A stretch of 64,000 nucleotides of DNA from DASZFV01 sp035549075. Lineage in GTDB: Bacteria; Myxococcota_A; Polyangia; Fen-1088. A program made the translations under genes and the position numbers. The first letter of the stretch is position 1. Each line of letters starts with the position of its first letter. The notes below the pieces were generated by a model, which saw only the letters and a program-made list of their open reading frames with translations, did not search any database and had not been told where the DNA came from. Below are positions 32,863-42,267 of the stretch, in pieces. Where the stretch lies: the NCBI GenBank assembly GCA_035549075.1, contig DASZRT010000068.1, positions 77,526 through 141,525 on the forward strand, given 5' to 3'.

Positions 32863-35800
32863 ATGCGTCTCACCGACATCTTCGTCCGGCGGCCGGTCCT
32901 CTCGATCGTCGTCAACCTCATCATCGTCATCGCGGGCGTGCAGGCGATCCGTTCGCTCAACGTCCGCCAGTACCCGCGCCTCGAGAGCGCGACGATCGTC
33001 GTGCGCACCCCGTACGTCGGCGCCAGCGCCGACCTCGTGCGCGGGTTCATCACGACGCCCATCGAGCGATCGGTCGCCGCCGGCGACGGCATCGACTACA
33101 TCGAGTCGGAGAGCGATCAGGGCCTGTCGACGATCAACGTGCACCTGCAGCTCAACGTCGACACGGCGCGCGCGCTGGCCGACATCAGCGCGCGCGTGAA
33201 CCAGGTGCGCGGTGACTTGCCGCCCGAGGCCGAGGTGCCCGCCATCAGCCTCGAGCCGTCCGACGCCGCGTTCGCGTCGATGTACCTCAGCTTCGACTCG
33301 AAGATCCTGCAGGACAACCAGGTCACCGACTATCTCATCCGCGTCGTGCAGCCGCGGCTGTCAGCCGTCGCGGGCGTGCAGAAGGCCGACATCCTCGGCG
33401 GCCGCACGTTCGCGCTGCGCGCCTGGCTCAAGCCCGACAAGATGGCGGCGCTCAACGTGAGCCCGTCGCAGGTGCGACAAGCGCTCGCGTCGAACAACTA
33501 CCTCTCGGCGATCGGCTCGACGAAGGGCAGCTACATCCAGCTCAATTTGTCGGCGACGACGGGCATCGAGTCGGTCGAAGACTTCAAACGGCTCGTCATC
33601 CGCCAAGAAGGTGGCACGCTCGTGCGCCTCGGCGACGTCGCCGACGTCGTGCTCGGCGCCGACAACTACGAGATGGACGTGCGCATGTCGGGCAAGAGCG
33701 CCGTCTTCATGGGCGTGTGGGTGCTCCCCAACGCCAATGCCCTCGACGTCATCAAGCGCACGCGTGAAGAGCTCGAAAAGATCCAGCGCGAGCTGCCCTC
33801 GGGCCTGACCGGGATGATCGCCTTCGACGCCACGAAGTACATCGACAGCGCCATCCACGAGGTGCGCGGCACGCTCGTCGAGACGATCCTCATCGTCATC
33901 GTCGTGATCTTCCTGTTCCTCGGGTCGCTGCGCACGGTCGTCGTGCCCGTCGTCGCGATCCCCGTGTCGCTCATCGGCGCGATCTTCCTGATGCAGGTGT
34001 TCGGCTTCTCGCTGAACCTGCTGACGCTGCTGGCGATCGTCTTGTCGGTCGGGTTGGTCGTCGACGACGCCATCGTCGTCGTCGAGAACGTCGACCGCCA
34101 CATGAAAGAAGGCCACACGCCGTTCGAGGCGTCGATGATGGGCGCGCGCGAGCTCGTCGGGCCGATCATCGCCATGACGATCACGCTGGCCGCCGTCTAC
34201 GCGCCGATCGGCTTCCAGGGCGGCCTCACGGGCGCGTTGTTCCGCGAGTTCGTCTTCACGCTCGCGGGCTCGGTGCTCATCTCGGGCATCGTCGCGCTGA
34301 CGCTGTCGCCCATGATGTCGTCGAAGCTGCTGCGCAAGGAGCAGCACGAGCACCAGATGACGGCGTTCGTCGACCGCGTCTTCAACCGCATCCGCGCGCG
34401 CTACTCGCGCATGCTGGCCGTGACGCTCGCCAACCGACCCGCCGTCTACATCGTGTGGGGCGTGCTGTCGCTGCTCGTCGTGCCGATGTACATGTTCTCG
34501 GCGAAGGAGCTCGCGCCCACCGAGGACCAGGGCGTCGTGTTCGGCAAGGTCGACGTGCCCGCGAACGCGACGATGGAGCAGATCATCCCGTTCACCGACA
34601 AGGTCTTCCGCAACTTCCAGTCGACGCCCGAGTTCAGCCACAGCTTCCAGCTGACGTTCCCGACGGGCGGCTTCGGCGGCATGATCACCAAGCCGTGGGA
34701 AGAGCGTAAGCGCAGCATCTTCGAGATCCAGGCCGAGCTGTTCGGCAAGCAGATGATGCTGACGGGCGTGCAGGCGCCCGTGTTCCTGCCGCCCGCGCTG
34801 CCGAGCGCCGGCATCTTCCCGGTCGAGTTCGTCATCGCGTCGACGGGCAGCCACGAGGAGCTCGTGCGCGCCGCCGACCAGATCACGGCCGAGGCCCTCC
34901 AGAGCGGGCAGTTCGCCTTCCCGCCCATCACCGACGTGAAGATCGACCAGGCCAAGGCCGACATCGTGTTCGACCGCGAGAAGGTCGCGTCGATGGGCCT
35001 CAGCATGCAGCAGGTCGGCGCCGACCTCGCGACGATGCTGGGCGGCAACTACGTCAACCGCTTCAACATGGAGGGGCGCAGCTACAAAGTCATCGCGCAG
35101 GTCGAGCGCGCCGGTCGCCTCACGCCCGCCGACCTCGGCGAAATCCACGTCACGGGCCCGGGCGGCACGCTCATCCCGCTGTCGTCGATCGCGACGTTCA
35201 AGACCGGCGTCGAGCCGCGCTCGCTCAACCGCTTCCAGCAGCTCAACGCCATCAAGATCTCGGGCGTCGCGCCGCGCGGTCTCGAGAACGGCCTCGCCGT
35301 GCTCGAGGCCGCGGCCGAGAAGGCGCTGCCGCCGGGCTCGCGCGTCGACTACACGGGCGAGTCGCGCCAGCTGCGCCAGGAGGCCGGCAAGTTCCTGCCG
35401 GCGATGGGCCTCGCGATCGTGCTCATCTTCTTGGTGCTCGCGGCGCAGTTCAACTCGTTCCGCGACCCGATCGTCGTCCTAGCGGGCTCGGTGCCGCTCG
35501 CGATGTTCGGCGCGATGATCTTCACGTTCCTCAAGTTCTCGGGCCCGCCGGGCATGAAGTTCGCGCTCACCGAGGGCTGGACGACGACGCTCAACATCTA
35601 CTCGCAGGTCGGCCTCGTCACGCTCGTCGGCCTCATCGCCAAGAACGGCATCCTCGTCGTCGAGTTCGCGAACCACAAACAAGAGACGGGTCTGTCGAAG
35701 GTCGCGGCCGTGCAGGCCGCCGCCGAGACGCGCCTGCGTCCCATCTTGATGACGACGATCGCCACGGTCGCCGGCCACTTCCCGCTCACGCTCGTCAGCG

Positions 35801-36018
35801 GCCCCGGCGCCGCGGCCCGCAACTCGATCGGCGTCGTGCTCGTGGGCGGCATGGCCATCGGCACGATCTTCACGCTGTTCGTCGTGCCGTCGGTCTACGT
35901 GCTCATCGCGCGCGACCACCGAACGTCGGCGGCGCCGTCGCTCGAGCCCGAGCTGGGCGAGACCAACGGCGACGGCCTCCCGCACCGCAGCCCCGCCGAA
36001 GCGCACGGCGCCGTCTGA
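32863..36018 (+). CDS. RND family multidrug efflux transporter (HAE1/MexF-MdtB like)
   Basis: A 1,051-residue inner-membrane pump of usual length. It starts MRLTDIFVRRPVLSIVVNL, has the 12-helix RND pattern with two large periplasmic loops, the TM4 motif GLVVDDAIVVVENVDRH with its proton-relay Asp pair, and the TM11-12 block GLIAKNGILVVEFAN and RLRPILMTTIATVAG. It exports hydrophobic or amphiphilic compounds using the proton gradient with the adaptor encoded just upstream. The C-terminal 35 residues are a charged cytoplasmic tail. A hairpin terminator follows at 36079. Confidence 0.96.
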   Translation: MRLTDIFVRRPVLSIVVNLIIVIAGVQAIRSLNVRQYPRLESATIVVRTPYVGASADLVRGFITTPIERSVAAGDGIDYIESESDQGLSTINVHLQLNVDTARALADISARVNQVRGDLPPEAEVPAISLEPSDAAFASMYLSFDSKILQDNQVTDYLIRVVQPRLSAVAGVQKADILGGRTFALRAWLKPDKMAALNVSPSQVRQALASNNYLSAIGSTKGSYIQLNLSATTGIESVEDFKRLVIRQEGGTLVRLGDVADVVLGADNYEMDVRMSGKSAVFMGVWVLPNANALDVIKRTREELEKIQRELPSGLTGMIAFDATKYIDSAIHEVRGTLVETILIVIVVIFLFLGSLRTVVVPVVAIPVSLIGAIFLMQVFGFSLNLLTLLAIVLSVGLVVDDAIVVVENVDRHMKEGHTPFEASMMGARELVGPIIAMTITLAAVYAPIGFQGGLTGALFREFVFTLAGSVLISGIVALTLSPMMSSKLLRKEQHEHQMTAFVDRVFNRIRARYSRMLAVTLANRPAVYIVWGVLSLLVVPMYMFSAKELAPTEDQGVVFGKVDVPANATMEQIIPFTDKVFRNFQSTPEFSHSFQLTFPTGGFGGMITKPWEERKRSIFEIQAELFGKQMMLTGVQAPVFLPPALPSAGIFPVEFVIASTGSHEELVRAADQITAEALQSGQFAFPPITDVKIDQAKADIVFDREKVASMGLSMQQVGADLATMLGGNYVNRFNMEGRSYKVIAQVERAGRLTPADLGEIHVTGPGGTLIPLSSIATFKTGVEPRSLNRFQQLNAIKISGVAPRGLENGLAVLEAAAEKALPPGSRVDYTGESRQLRQEAGKFLPAMGLAIVLIFLVLAAQFNSFRDPIVVLAGSVPLAMFGAMIFTFLKFSGPPGMKFALTEGWTTTLNIYSQVGLVTLVGLIAKNGILVVEFANHKQETGLSKVAAVQAAAETRLRPILMTTIATVAGHFPLTLVSGPGAAARNSIGVVLVGGMAIGTIFTLFVVPSVYVLIARDHRTSAAPSLEPELGETNGDGLPHRSPAEAHGAV

Positions 36019-36042
36019 AAGCCAAATCGTCTGTCGTCGACT

Positions 36043-36068
36043 CGGTGCCCCTGGTCAAAGTGGCACCG
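36043..36068 (+). other. Small inverted repeat downstream of the RND gene
   Basis: CGGTGCC (36043-36049) can pair with GGCACCG (36062-36068) around a 12-base loop. No T run follows. It precedes the stronger terminator hairpin by about ten bases and may help terminate or protect the transcript's 3' end (inference). Confidence 0.4.
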
Positions 36069-36078
36069 TCGAAGGGGG

Positions 36079-36118
36079 CCGCCGAGGATCTCTGAGAGAT
36101 TCGGCGGCCTTTGCGTTT
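36079..36118 (+). terminator. Rho-independent terminator after the RND operon
   Basis: CCGCCGA (36079-36085) pairs with TCGGCGG (36101-36107), and inside it ATCTCT (36088-36093) pairs with AGAGAT (36095-36100) with a two-base bulge; 13 pairs in all. CCTTTGCGTTT follows. The TTG at 36111, which begins the next long open frame, lies inside this element's tail, arguing for a downstream start for the next gene. Confidence 0.8.
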
Positions 36119-36146
36119 GGCACCGGGGGTGCAATTCGCGAAGGCC

Positions 36147-37919
36147 ATGCGCTTCACTTGGCTCGTCGGCACGTTGGTCCTGGGGATCGTCTGCAGCGCG
36201 CGCGCGGTTCACGCCGCGTCGCTGAGCGCGGCGGACTTCACGTTCACGCTGTCTCGCATCGACGGTGACGGCCGCACGACGACGCTCACCGACGACGAGC
36301 TCAAAACGTTCTTTTCGTCCGCGCGGTGCGCCTGCCCGACCAGCGTCGTTGCCCAGCTGGCGTTCACGTCGAGCGGAACCACGAACGTCGGGAGCTCGAC
36401 CGTCGACGCGCAGATTGAGGTCGGCAGCGACTGCGACAACTCGTCAGCGAGCGGCTGCGCGACGATCGGCTCGTCGCTGACGCTCTCGTCGAGCAAGACC
36501 TCGACGTCGGAGACCATCAGCTCGTCGTCGTTCTTCAACGGCGGCAGCTGCTCGACGACGGCGACGGCGACGCGCGCTTGGGCCGTCATCCGGCAAGACG
36601 GCGCGCGCCTCGACGCCCCGCCCTCGCTGGTCATCAACTTGGGCGGAACCGGCCCGACGGCGCCGACGACGGTGAAGGCACAGAGCGCCGACGAAGGCAC
36701 GTTGGTCTCGTGGACGGCGACCGGCGACTCGACGACGATTCAGGGACACCAGGTCCTGTGCTCGCCCGCGCTGGCGAGCCCGCCGACGGCGGCGTACGAC
36801 ACGTGCGCGGCGCTGCCCGCGGCCGGCGGCGACGGGTCATCTCCATTCGCCACGCTCGACGCGAAGTTCGTCTGTTCGAGCCTCGTGGCCGTGGGCACCA
36901 ACTCGGTGCGCGTGAAAGGCCTCACGAACGGGCAGGCCTATCAGGTCGCCGTCGTCGCCGTCGGCATCGACGGAACGGCGAGCAAAGCGTCGTCGATCGT
37001 GACGGTGACGCCCGCGCCGACGTACGGGTTCGACGACCTCTATCGTCAGAACGGCGGCACGGCAGCGGGATGCGCGGTCGCGCCTTCGAGCTCTTCGCGG
37101 GGCGGACTTTGCGTCGCCGTCGCGCTCATGATTGGGGCCGCGCGACGACGACGTTCACGTCGATGGCTCGTCCGAGCCGCGGGCGCCGGCGTCGTGCTCG
37201 CGGCGTTGGCGGCGCCCGCTCGCGCGCAAACCTACGCCGAGATGATCCAGAGCTCCGACGCTTCGAAAGACTCGACGGTCGCGACGAAGCGCGGCTGGAA
37301 CCTCGAGCTTCGCTTCGGCCCTTACCGGCCCGACGTCGACAGCGAGTTCGCGGCGCGCGGGAGCACCGCCCGCCCCTATCGACAAATCTTCTCGTCGTCG
37401 CGACGCCTCATGACCCAGCTCGAGATCGATCGGCAAATGTCACGTCGCGGTGGCATCTGGGCCCTGGGCGTGTCGGTCGGCTACCTGCGGGCCAGCGGCT
37501 CGGCGCTCGAAGCCGATCTGACGACGGCGTCGGGAGACAGCACGAGCCTCACGTTGATTCCCCTCAGCCTCTCGGCGGTGTACCGCGCGGATGCCGTCCG
37601 CCAGATCGTGGGCATCGAGCCGTACGCGAAGCTCGGGCTCGACTGCACGGTGTGGAGCTTCGGCGGCAGCGCGACTTCGAACGCCGCTTCGAGCGGCACG
37701 ACCGGCCGGACGCTCGGATGGCACGCCGCCGCGGGCCTGTCGCTGGACCTCGCGGCGCTCGATCCCGAAGCGTCGGACAGCATGGCCGCCGAGACCGGGA
37801 TCAAACAAACCGCCCTCTTCGCCGAGGTCGCGCGGTACGCGCTCGACGGGTTCGGGTCTTCGTCGGCGCTCCACGTGGGAGACCTGACGTGGTTCGGCGG
37901 GTTGATGCTCGAGTTCTGA
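36147..37919 (+). CDS. Fusion of a MYXO-CTERM-like anchored protein with an outer-membrane beta-barrel protein (MXAN_2561/MXAN_2562-like)
   Basis: About 590 residues from the ATG at 36147. The N-terminal half has a signal peptide (ending VHA), a Ser/Thr-rich domain, a FnIII-like segment, and a MYXO-CTERM-like end: Cys309, a hydrophobic stretch (319-332) and RRRRSRR (333-339). The frame then runs on without a stop into a second signal-like segment (341-358, cleavage after ARA, residue 360) and a 230-residue domain with beta-barrel features ending in LEF. In other myxobacteria, as I recall, these are two adjacent genes. An in-frame ATG at 37128 (Met328) would give the second protein its own signal peptide. 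Stops of this and the next gene abut as TGATCA. Confidence 0.75.
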   Translation: MRFTWLVGTLVLGIVCSARAVHAASLSAADFTFTLSRIDGDGRTTTLTDDELKTFFSSARCACPTSVVAQLAFTSSGTTNVGSSTVDAQIEVGSDCDNSSASGCATIGSSLTLSSSKTSTSETISSSSFFNGGSCSTTATATRAWAVIRQDGARLDAPPSLVINLGGTGPTAPTTVKAQSADEGTLVSWTATGDSTTIQGHQVLCSPALASPPTAAYDTCAALPAAGGDGSSPFATLDAKFVCSSLVAVGTNSVRVKGLTNGQAYQVAVVAVGIDGTASKASSIVTVTPAPTYGFDDLYRQNGGTAAGCAVAPSSSSRGGLCVAVALMIGAARRRRSRRWLVRAAGAGVVLAALAAPARAQTYAEMIQSSDASKDSTVATKRGWNLELRFGPYRPDVDSEFAARGSTARPYRQIFSSSRRLMTQLEIDRQMSRRGGIWALGVSVGYLRASGSALEADLTTASGDSTSLTLIPLSLSAVYRADAVRQIVGIEPYAKLGLDCTVWSFGGSATSNAASSGTTGRTLGWHAAAGLSLDLAALDPEASDSMAAETGIKQTALFAEVARYALDGFGSSSALHVGDLTWFGGLMLEF

Positions 37920-40253
37920 TCACAGCCGCTGAGACGCGGCGTCGAAGTGGACGCGCAGCCCGATCGTCGTGTCGTAGGCGGCGGCCCACGGTTGACCTTG
38001 GCGCGAGACGCCGAACGCCTCGAGGCCGGCCGACAGGAACAGCCGCGGCACGAGCGGGATCGAGAGCTTCGCCGTCGCGCGCAGCTCGCTGTCTCGCGCG
38101 ACGCGCGGATCCACGAAGGTGTAATCGACGAGGCCCTCGAGCTTGATCGCGAGGTTGCCGAAGGTCGCGAGCGCCGTCGGATCGAGCGTGAGGCCCGCCT
38201 CGAGCACCGACTGCCAGCGTCCGTCGTCGCCGGTCGCGAGCACCTCGCGCCGCGCGCCACCACCCGCGCGCACCTGCAGCTTCGACGTCAGCGTGAAGAC
38301 GGCGCCCAGCGTGCCTTGCGTCTGCAAGTGATGAAACGCGCGCGGCTGCGTCGGCGTCACCGCGGGCCGCGTGAGCTCGGACTCGACCCACAAGCGCGCG
38401 TACGGATCGGGGATCGCGATCTTCGGCGGCCCGCGCAGGCTGCGCAGCCCGCGGTACGAGTAGAGGCTCGTGAAGGTGATGCGATCGGCGGTCTCGGCCG
38501 AGACGACGGGCGCGCCGGCGCCGGCGGCCTGCGTGCGCGCCCAGCCGTACTTCAGCTCGAGGCGCGTGTCTTCTTGGTGGCGGGGCAAGCGCAGCTGCAG
38601 GAGGCCCGTGCCCGTGCCCTGCAACGACGTCTGCTGCCCGCGGCCCAGCTGGCTGTCGTCGTAGCCCGCGGCGTTCGAGATCGTCGTGTCGGCGAGGTCG
38701 ACGTCGGCGTCGGCGAGGCCCACGACGAGCAGGCGCTCCTTCGCGGACGAGCCCAGCTGCGACGCGACGTCGAACGACGACGGTCCCGTCGCCGCCGAGG
38801 CGGCGCGGAGATCGGCTTCGACGGTGTCGCGGAGGTCGGGATCCCCGGGCAGCGGCGCCCACGCCAGCGCGCCCGGCGGCACGAGGCCGTCGCCGCCCTT
38901 CGCGACGAACGAGATCGTCGCGACCCGGTACCCGCGCGCCTTGTCGAGCGCGCGGCCGTTCACCTCGAGGCCGCCCGCGCCCTTCTCGAGCCCCACGAGC
39001 CGCGCCTTGCGATTCTGCAGCGCCGGCGCCAGCGCGTTCTCGACGTTCGCGCCCGCGACGTCGGCCACGCCGATCACCGCTTCGTACGGCAGCGCGTCCC
39101 CGAGATCGGCCATCGTGATCGGACGGTCGATGAGAAACGGCGCCCCGCGCACGGCGCCCTGGTTGAGGATCGCGATCTCCGTGTGCGCGCGGCGGCGCAT
39201 GACGTCCAACACGATCTTCGTGAACGCCTCGCGATCGAGGGGCGCGCGCGGCGCCTGCGCCGTGACCGGACGTCCGTAGCTCGCGCAATAGCTCGTCGCC
39301 GCGGCCGCCAAGGCTCGCGCGACCTCGAGGTTTGGCGCCGTCGTCTCGGGTGGAAGGACGGTGACGACGGGAACGGCCGCGACGGGGAGCGCGACGCGCG
39401 TCGCGCTCATCAGCGGGCTCGACGTGGCGACGATGGGCGGCGCGCGCTCGAGGAGCAAGAGCCGCGGCGGATGATCCTCGCCCGAGGCGAGCCCACCTGC
39501 GAAGACGAGGTCGGGGGTCTCTTCGTGCGGCGCCGCCGCCAGCTGCGTCACGAGCGCCACCTCGTCGGGCAACGCGCGCGCGTCGCGCGGCCCTTGCGTC
39601 AGGAGCACGACGGTCGTCGCGCCCGCGCCGCGCAACCGGCGAACGGCCGCGCGCACCGACGTCGCCGGATCATCGAACGACAGGCCCTCGCGACGATCGG
39701 CGGCGATCGCCGACGCGACGTCGGGATGCAACGTCGCGACGACGCCGATCCGAGCGCCGCCACGCACGACGACGACTTCCTTCTTCGTGAGGGCGCACGT
39801 CGCCGCGCGCGCCGGCGCGCACCGGAGGTTCGTCGCGACGACCGGCTCGCCCGCGGTCGACAGCCCGCGAAGCAAGTCCTGGAGAGCGCGCGGCTCCAAC
39901 GACAGCTCCTGATGCCCGAGCGCGACGGCGTCGTAGCGCGCGTGACCGAGCAGCGCGGCCACGGCGCCTCCGCCCTTTTCGCCCGCGGCCAACGAGCGCG
40001 CGAACAGCGCGGGCGCCGCGAAGTTGCCGCCGAGCAACACGAGGGACGCGGCTCGTTCCTTTTCAACCGAGGCGACGAACGCGGCGTAGTCGGGCGACCG
40101 CGCGGGGCGTCCGTCGCAGCTCGGCGCCGCGAACCGCCCGTCGAAGTCGGCGTGCACGACGACGCTCACGTCGGCCACGGCCGCGCGCGGGCGCGCGACG
40201 ACCACCGTCGCGCTCGCGACGAGCAGCATCATTCGACGGCGGCGACCGCGCAC
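37920..40253 (-). CDS. UshA-like 5'-nucleotidase homologue with degenerate metal site and barrel-like C-terminal domain
   Basis: A 777-residue exported protein (signal about 1-27). Residues about 28-290 follow the UshA metallophosphatase fold and about 320-480 the 5'-nucleotidase C-terminal domain (ILNQGAVRG, MADLGDALPYEAVIGV, YRVATISFVAKGGDG). The metal motifs are altered: HADFDG instead of the expected Asp-x-His, GGN instead of GGD, and GHQE instead of GNHE, so hydrolysis is doubtful. About 270 more residues, absent from ordinary UshA, show amphipathic strands with aromatic ends (RITFTSLYSYRGLRSL, TIGLRVHFD), suggesting an outer-membrane barrel or beta-rich module. It is divergent from the TamA/TamB pair. 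Confidence 0.78.
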   Translation of the reverse strand: MRGRRRRMMLLVASATVVVARPRAAVADVSVVVHADFDGRFAAPSCDGRPARSPDYAAFVASVEKERAASLVLLGGNFAAPALFARSLAAGEKGGGAVAALLGHARYDAVALGHQELSLEPRALQDLLRGLSTAGEPVVATNLRCAPARAATCALTKKEVVVVRGGARIGVVATLHPDVASAIAADRREGLSFDDPATSVRAAVRRLRGAGATTVVLLTQGPRDARALPDEVALVTQLAAAPHEETPDLVFAGGLASGEDHPPRLLLLERAPPIVATSSPLMSATRVALPVAAVPVVTVLPPETTAPNLEVARALAAAATSYCASYGRPVTAQAPRAPLDREAFTKIVLDVMRRRAHTEIAILNQGAVRGAPFLIDRPITMADLGDALPYEAVIGVADVAGANVENALAPALQNRKARLVGLEKGAGGLEVNGRALDKARGYRVATISFVAKGGDGLVPPGALAWAPLPGDPDLRDTVEADLRAASAATGPSSFDVASQLGSSAKERLLVVGLADADVDLADTTISNAAGYDDSQLGRGQQTSLQGTGTGLLQLRLPRHQEDTRLELKYGWARTQAAGAGAPVVSAETADRITFTSLYSYRGLRSLRGPPKIAIPDPYARLWVESELTRPAVTPTQPRAFHHLQTQGTLGAVFTLTSKLQVRAGGGARREVLATGDDGRWQSVLEAGLTLDPTALATFGNLAIKLEGLVDYTFVDPRVARDSELRATAKLSIPLVPRLFLSAGLEAFGVSRQGQPWAAAYDTTIGLRVHFDAASQRL

Positions 40254-40344
40254 GGGCCCCGAGAAAATGGGTCCGCTCGGGCGCGCACCAAGCCGGTCCC
40301 CACCTTTTCGAACGGGGAAAGATGACTACGTTTCCGACCGTTCC

Positions 40345-42267
40345 GTGGCGCCGGTCCGCCCCAAACCAAGTCTTCGATACGCCGCTCTGCTCTTGCTCGT
40401 CGGCGCCCTAGCCTGCGCCCACGACGATCTGTCGACGGGGGTCTCGGTGCACAGCCTCGACATCCGTGGAAATCAAAGCTTCTCCGACGGCGACCTCGAG
40501 GACGTCCTCGCGACGAAGGCCACCGGCTGGTGGCCGTTCGCGTCGACGAAGTGGTTCGATCAGGCCGCGTTCGACCTCGACTTGAAGCGCGTCACGGCGT
40601 TCTACGCCGACCACGGCTTCTTCGACGCGCGCGTGGTCTCCCACACCGTGACGCCGCGCGCGGGCCACTCGGACCAAGTCGACGTCGTCGTCACCGTGCA
40701 GGAGGCCTCGCCCACGAACATCGCCGCCGTCGACTTCGTGGGCTTCCCGCCCGCCGAGGAGGCCCGCGCGCGAAAAGAAGCCGCCTCGTGGAGCGTCGTC
40801 CCCGGCAAGCGCTTCGACTACGGCAGCTACGCGACGCTCAAGGACCGGCTCGGCGACCGCATGAAGGAGGCCGGCTACGCCTACGGCCAGGTCACGGGGA
40901 CGGTCGAGATCGATCGCGACAAGCACGCGGCGACGATTCGCCTCGAGAGCCAGCCCGGACCGCTCGTGCACCTCGGGCAGTTCCACTTCGACGGCAACGG
41001 ACGAATCCCCACGTGGAAGCTCGCCAACCGCGTCGCGTTCAAGCCGGGCGACGCCTACGACCCCGGCGATCTCGCGACGACGCAGGGGCGCCTCTACAAC
41101 CTCGGCGTGTTCTCGTCGGTGCGCCTCGAGCTGCCGCCGACGCCCACCGACGTCGCCGACGTCGCGATTCACCTCAAGCCCGGCCCGCTGCACGAGGTCC
41201 GCGTCGGCGCGGGCCTCGGCGCCGAGCGCATCCGCGACGAGGTGCGCGCGCGCTTCGAGTACACGATCAACAACTTCCTGGGCGGCCTTCGTCGGCTGCG
41301 CCTGCGGCTGCAGCCGGCCTACGTCGTCATTCCGTCGGTGTCGAGCCCGGAGCGCAGCGGCCTCGCCGCCGAGAACGACGTCACCCTCACGCAGCCCGAC
41401 ATGTTCGGCACGCGCGCGACGGGCACGGCGCTCGTCGGCTACGACCTCGGCATCGCCGAGGGCTACCAGTTCCACGGCCCACGCGCGCAGCTCGGCCTCG
41501 AACGGCCGTTCGTGCACGACCGGTTGCTCGTGGGCGGCTCGTGGAACCTGCAGTACTTGAACTTCTTCGACGTCGACACCGACGTCTTCAACGGCGCGAG
41601 CCAGCAGTTCTACGGCTTCGAGAACCCGTACCGCCTCGCCTACCTCGAGGAGTTCGCGCAGCTCGACCTGCGCAACCACCCGCTCGACCCCACATTCGGC
41701 GGCTACCTCGCCGTCCACGCCGAAGAAGGCGATCCGGCGCTCGGCGGTGCGTTCCACTACCTCAAGCTCAGCCCCGAGGCGCGCGTCTACCTGCCGCTCG
41801 GCCATCGCGTCGTCGTCGCGGGCCGCGGGCTGCTCGGCTGGATCCGCAGCTACGGCGGCGAGGAGAGCCCCATCACGCGGCGCTTTCGCCTCGGCGGCCC
41901 GTCGAGCCACCGCGGCTTCGGCTTCGGCCGCCTCGCGCCGCAAGCGCGCGCCACCGACGGCACGCTCATTCCGTACGGCGGCGACGGCGAGGTCCTCTTC
42001 TCGGGCGACCTGCGCATCGACGCCAAGAAGATCGGCGGCAATTGGCTCGACGTCGTGCCGTTCGTCGACGCGGGCGACGTCACGCCGTCCTTCGACCAGC
42101 TCGACCTCCGCCATCTCCACGTCGCGACGGGGCTCTCGCTCGAGTACACGACGCCCATCGGCATCGTCCGCGCGGGCGCGGGCGTCCGCCTGAACCGCCT
42201 CGGCCCCGGCAACCCTGACCCGGGCGAGCGCTTCGCGTTCCACATCACGATTGGGGAGGCGTTCTGA
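40345..42267 (+). CDS. TamA/BamA-family outer-membrane protein with lipoprotein signal (TamL-like)
   Basis: About 640 residues from the GTG at 40345. A short basic N-terminus and a hydrophobic core lead to GALAC with Cys24, which fits a lipobox. POTRA domains follow (about 35-290; for example VHSLDIRGNQSFSDGDLEDVL at the first and HLGQFHFDGNGRI at the third). The 16-strand surface-antigen barrel ends with FHITIGEAF, a C-terminal aromatic. The RGFGFGRLAP and barrel-loop motif typical of Omp85 is present. The next gene is tamB, overlapping by one base (TGATG), so this is the outer-membrane part of a translocation and assembly module. The open frame extends upstream to 40267, but that region is not signal-like. 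Confidence 0.87.
   Translation: MAPVRPKPSLRYAALLLLVGALACAHDDLSTGVSVHSLDIRGNQSFSDGDLEDVLATKATGWWPFASTKWFDQAAFDLDLKRVTAFYADHGFFDARVVSHTVTPRAGHSDQVDVVVTVQEASPTNIAAVDFVGFPPAEEARARKEAASWSVVPGKRFDYGSYATLKDRLGDRMKEAGYAYGQVTGTVEIDRDKHAATIRLESQPGPLVHLGQFHFDGNGRIPTWKLANRVAFKPGDAYDPGDLATTQGRLYNLGVFSSVRLELPPTPTDVADVAIHLKPGPLHEVRVGAGLGAERIRDEVRARFEYTINNFLGGLRRLRLRLQPAYVVIPSVSSPERSGLAAENDVTLTQPDMFGTRATGTALVGYDLGIAEGYQFHGPRAQLGLERPFVHDRLLVGGSWNLQYLNFFDVDTDVFNGASQQFYGFENPYRLAYLEEFAQLDLRNHPLDPTFGGYLAVHAEEGDPALGGAFHYLKLSPEARVYLPLGHRVVVAGRGLLGWIRSYGGEESPITRRFRLGGPSSHRGFGFGRLAPQARATDGTLIPYGGDGEVLFSGDLRIDAKKIGGNWLDVVPFVDAGDVTPSFDQLDLRHLHVATGLSLEYTTPIGIVRAGAGVRLNRLGPGNPDPGERFAFHITIGEAF

Noticed and set aside
33361..35148. 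Long antisense open frame opposite the RND transporter
   Set aside because: Composition is Asp/Glu/Arg/His-rich with no recognisable domain; the sense strand encodes a full RND pump.
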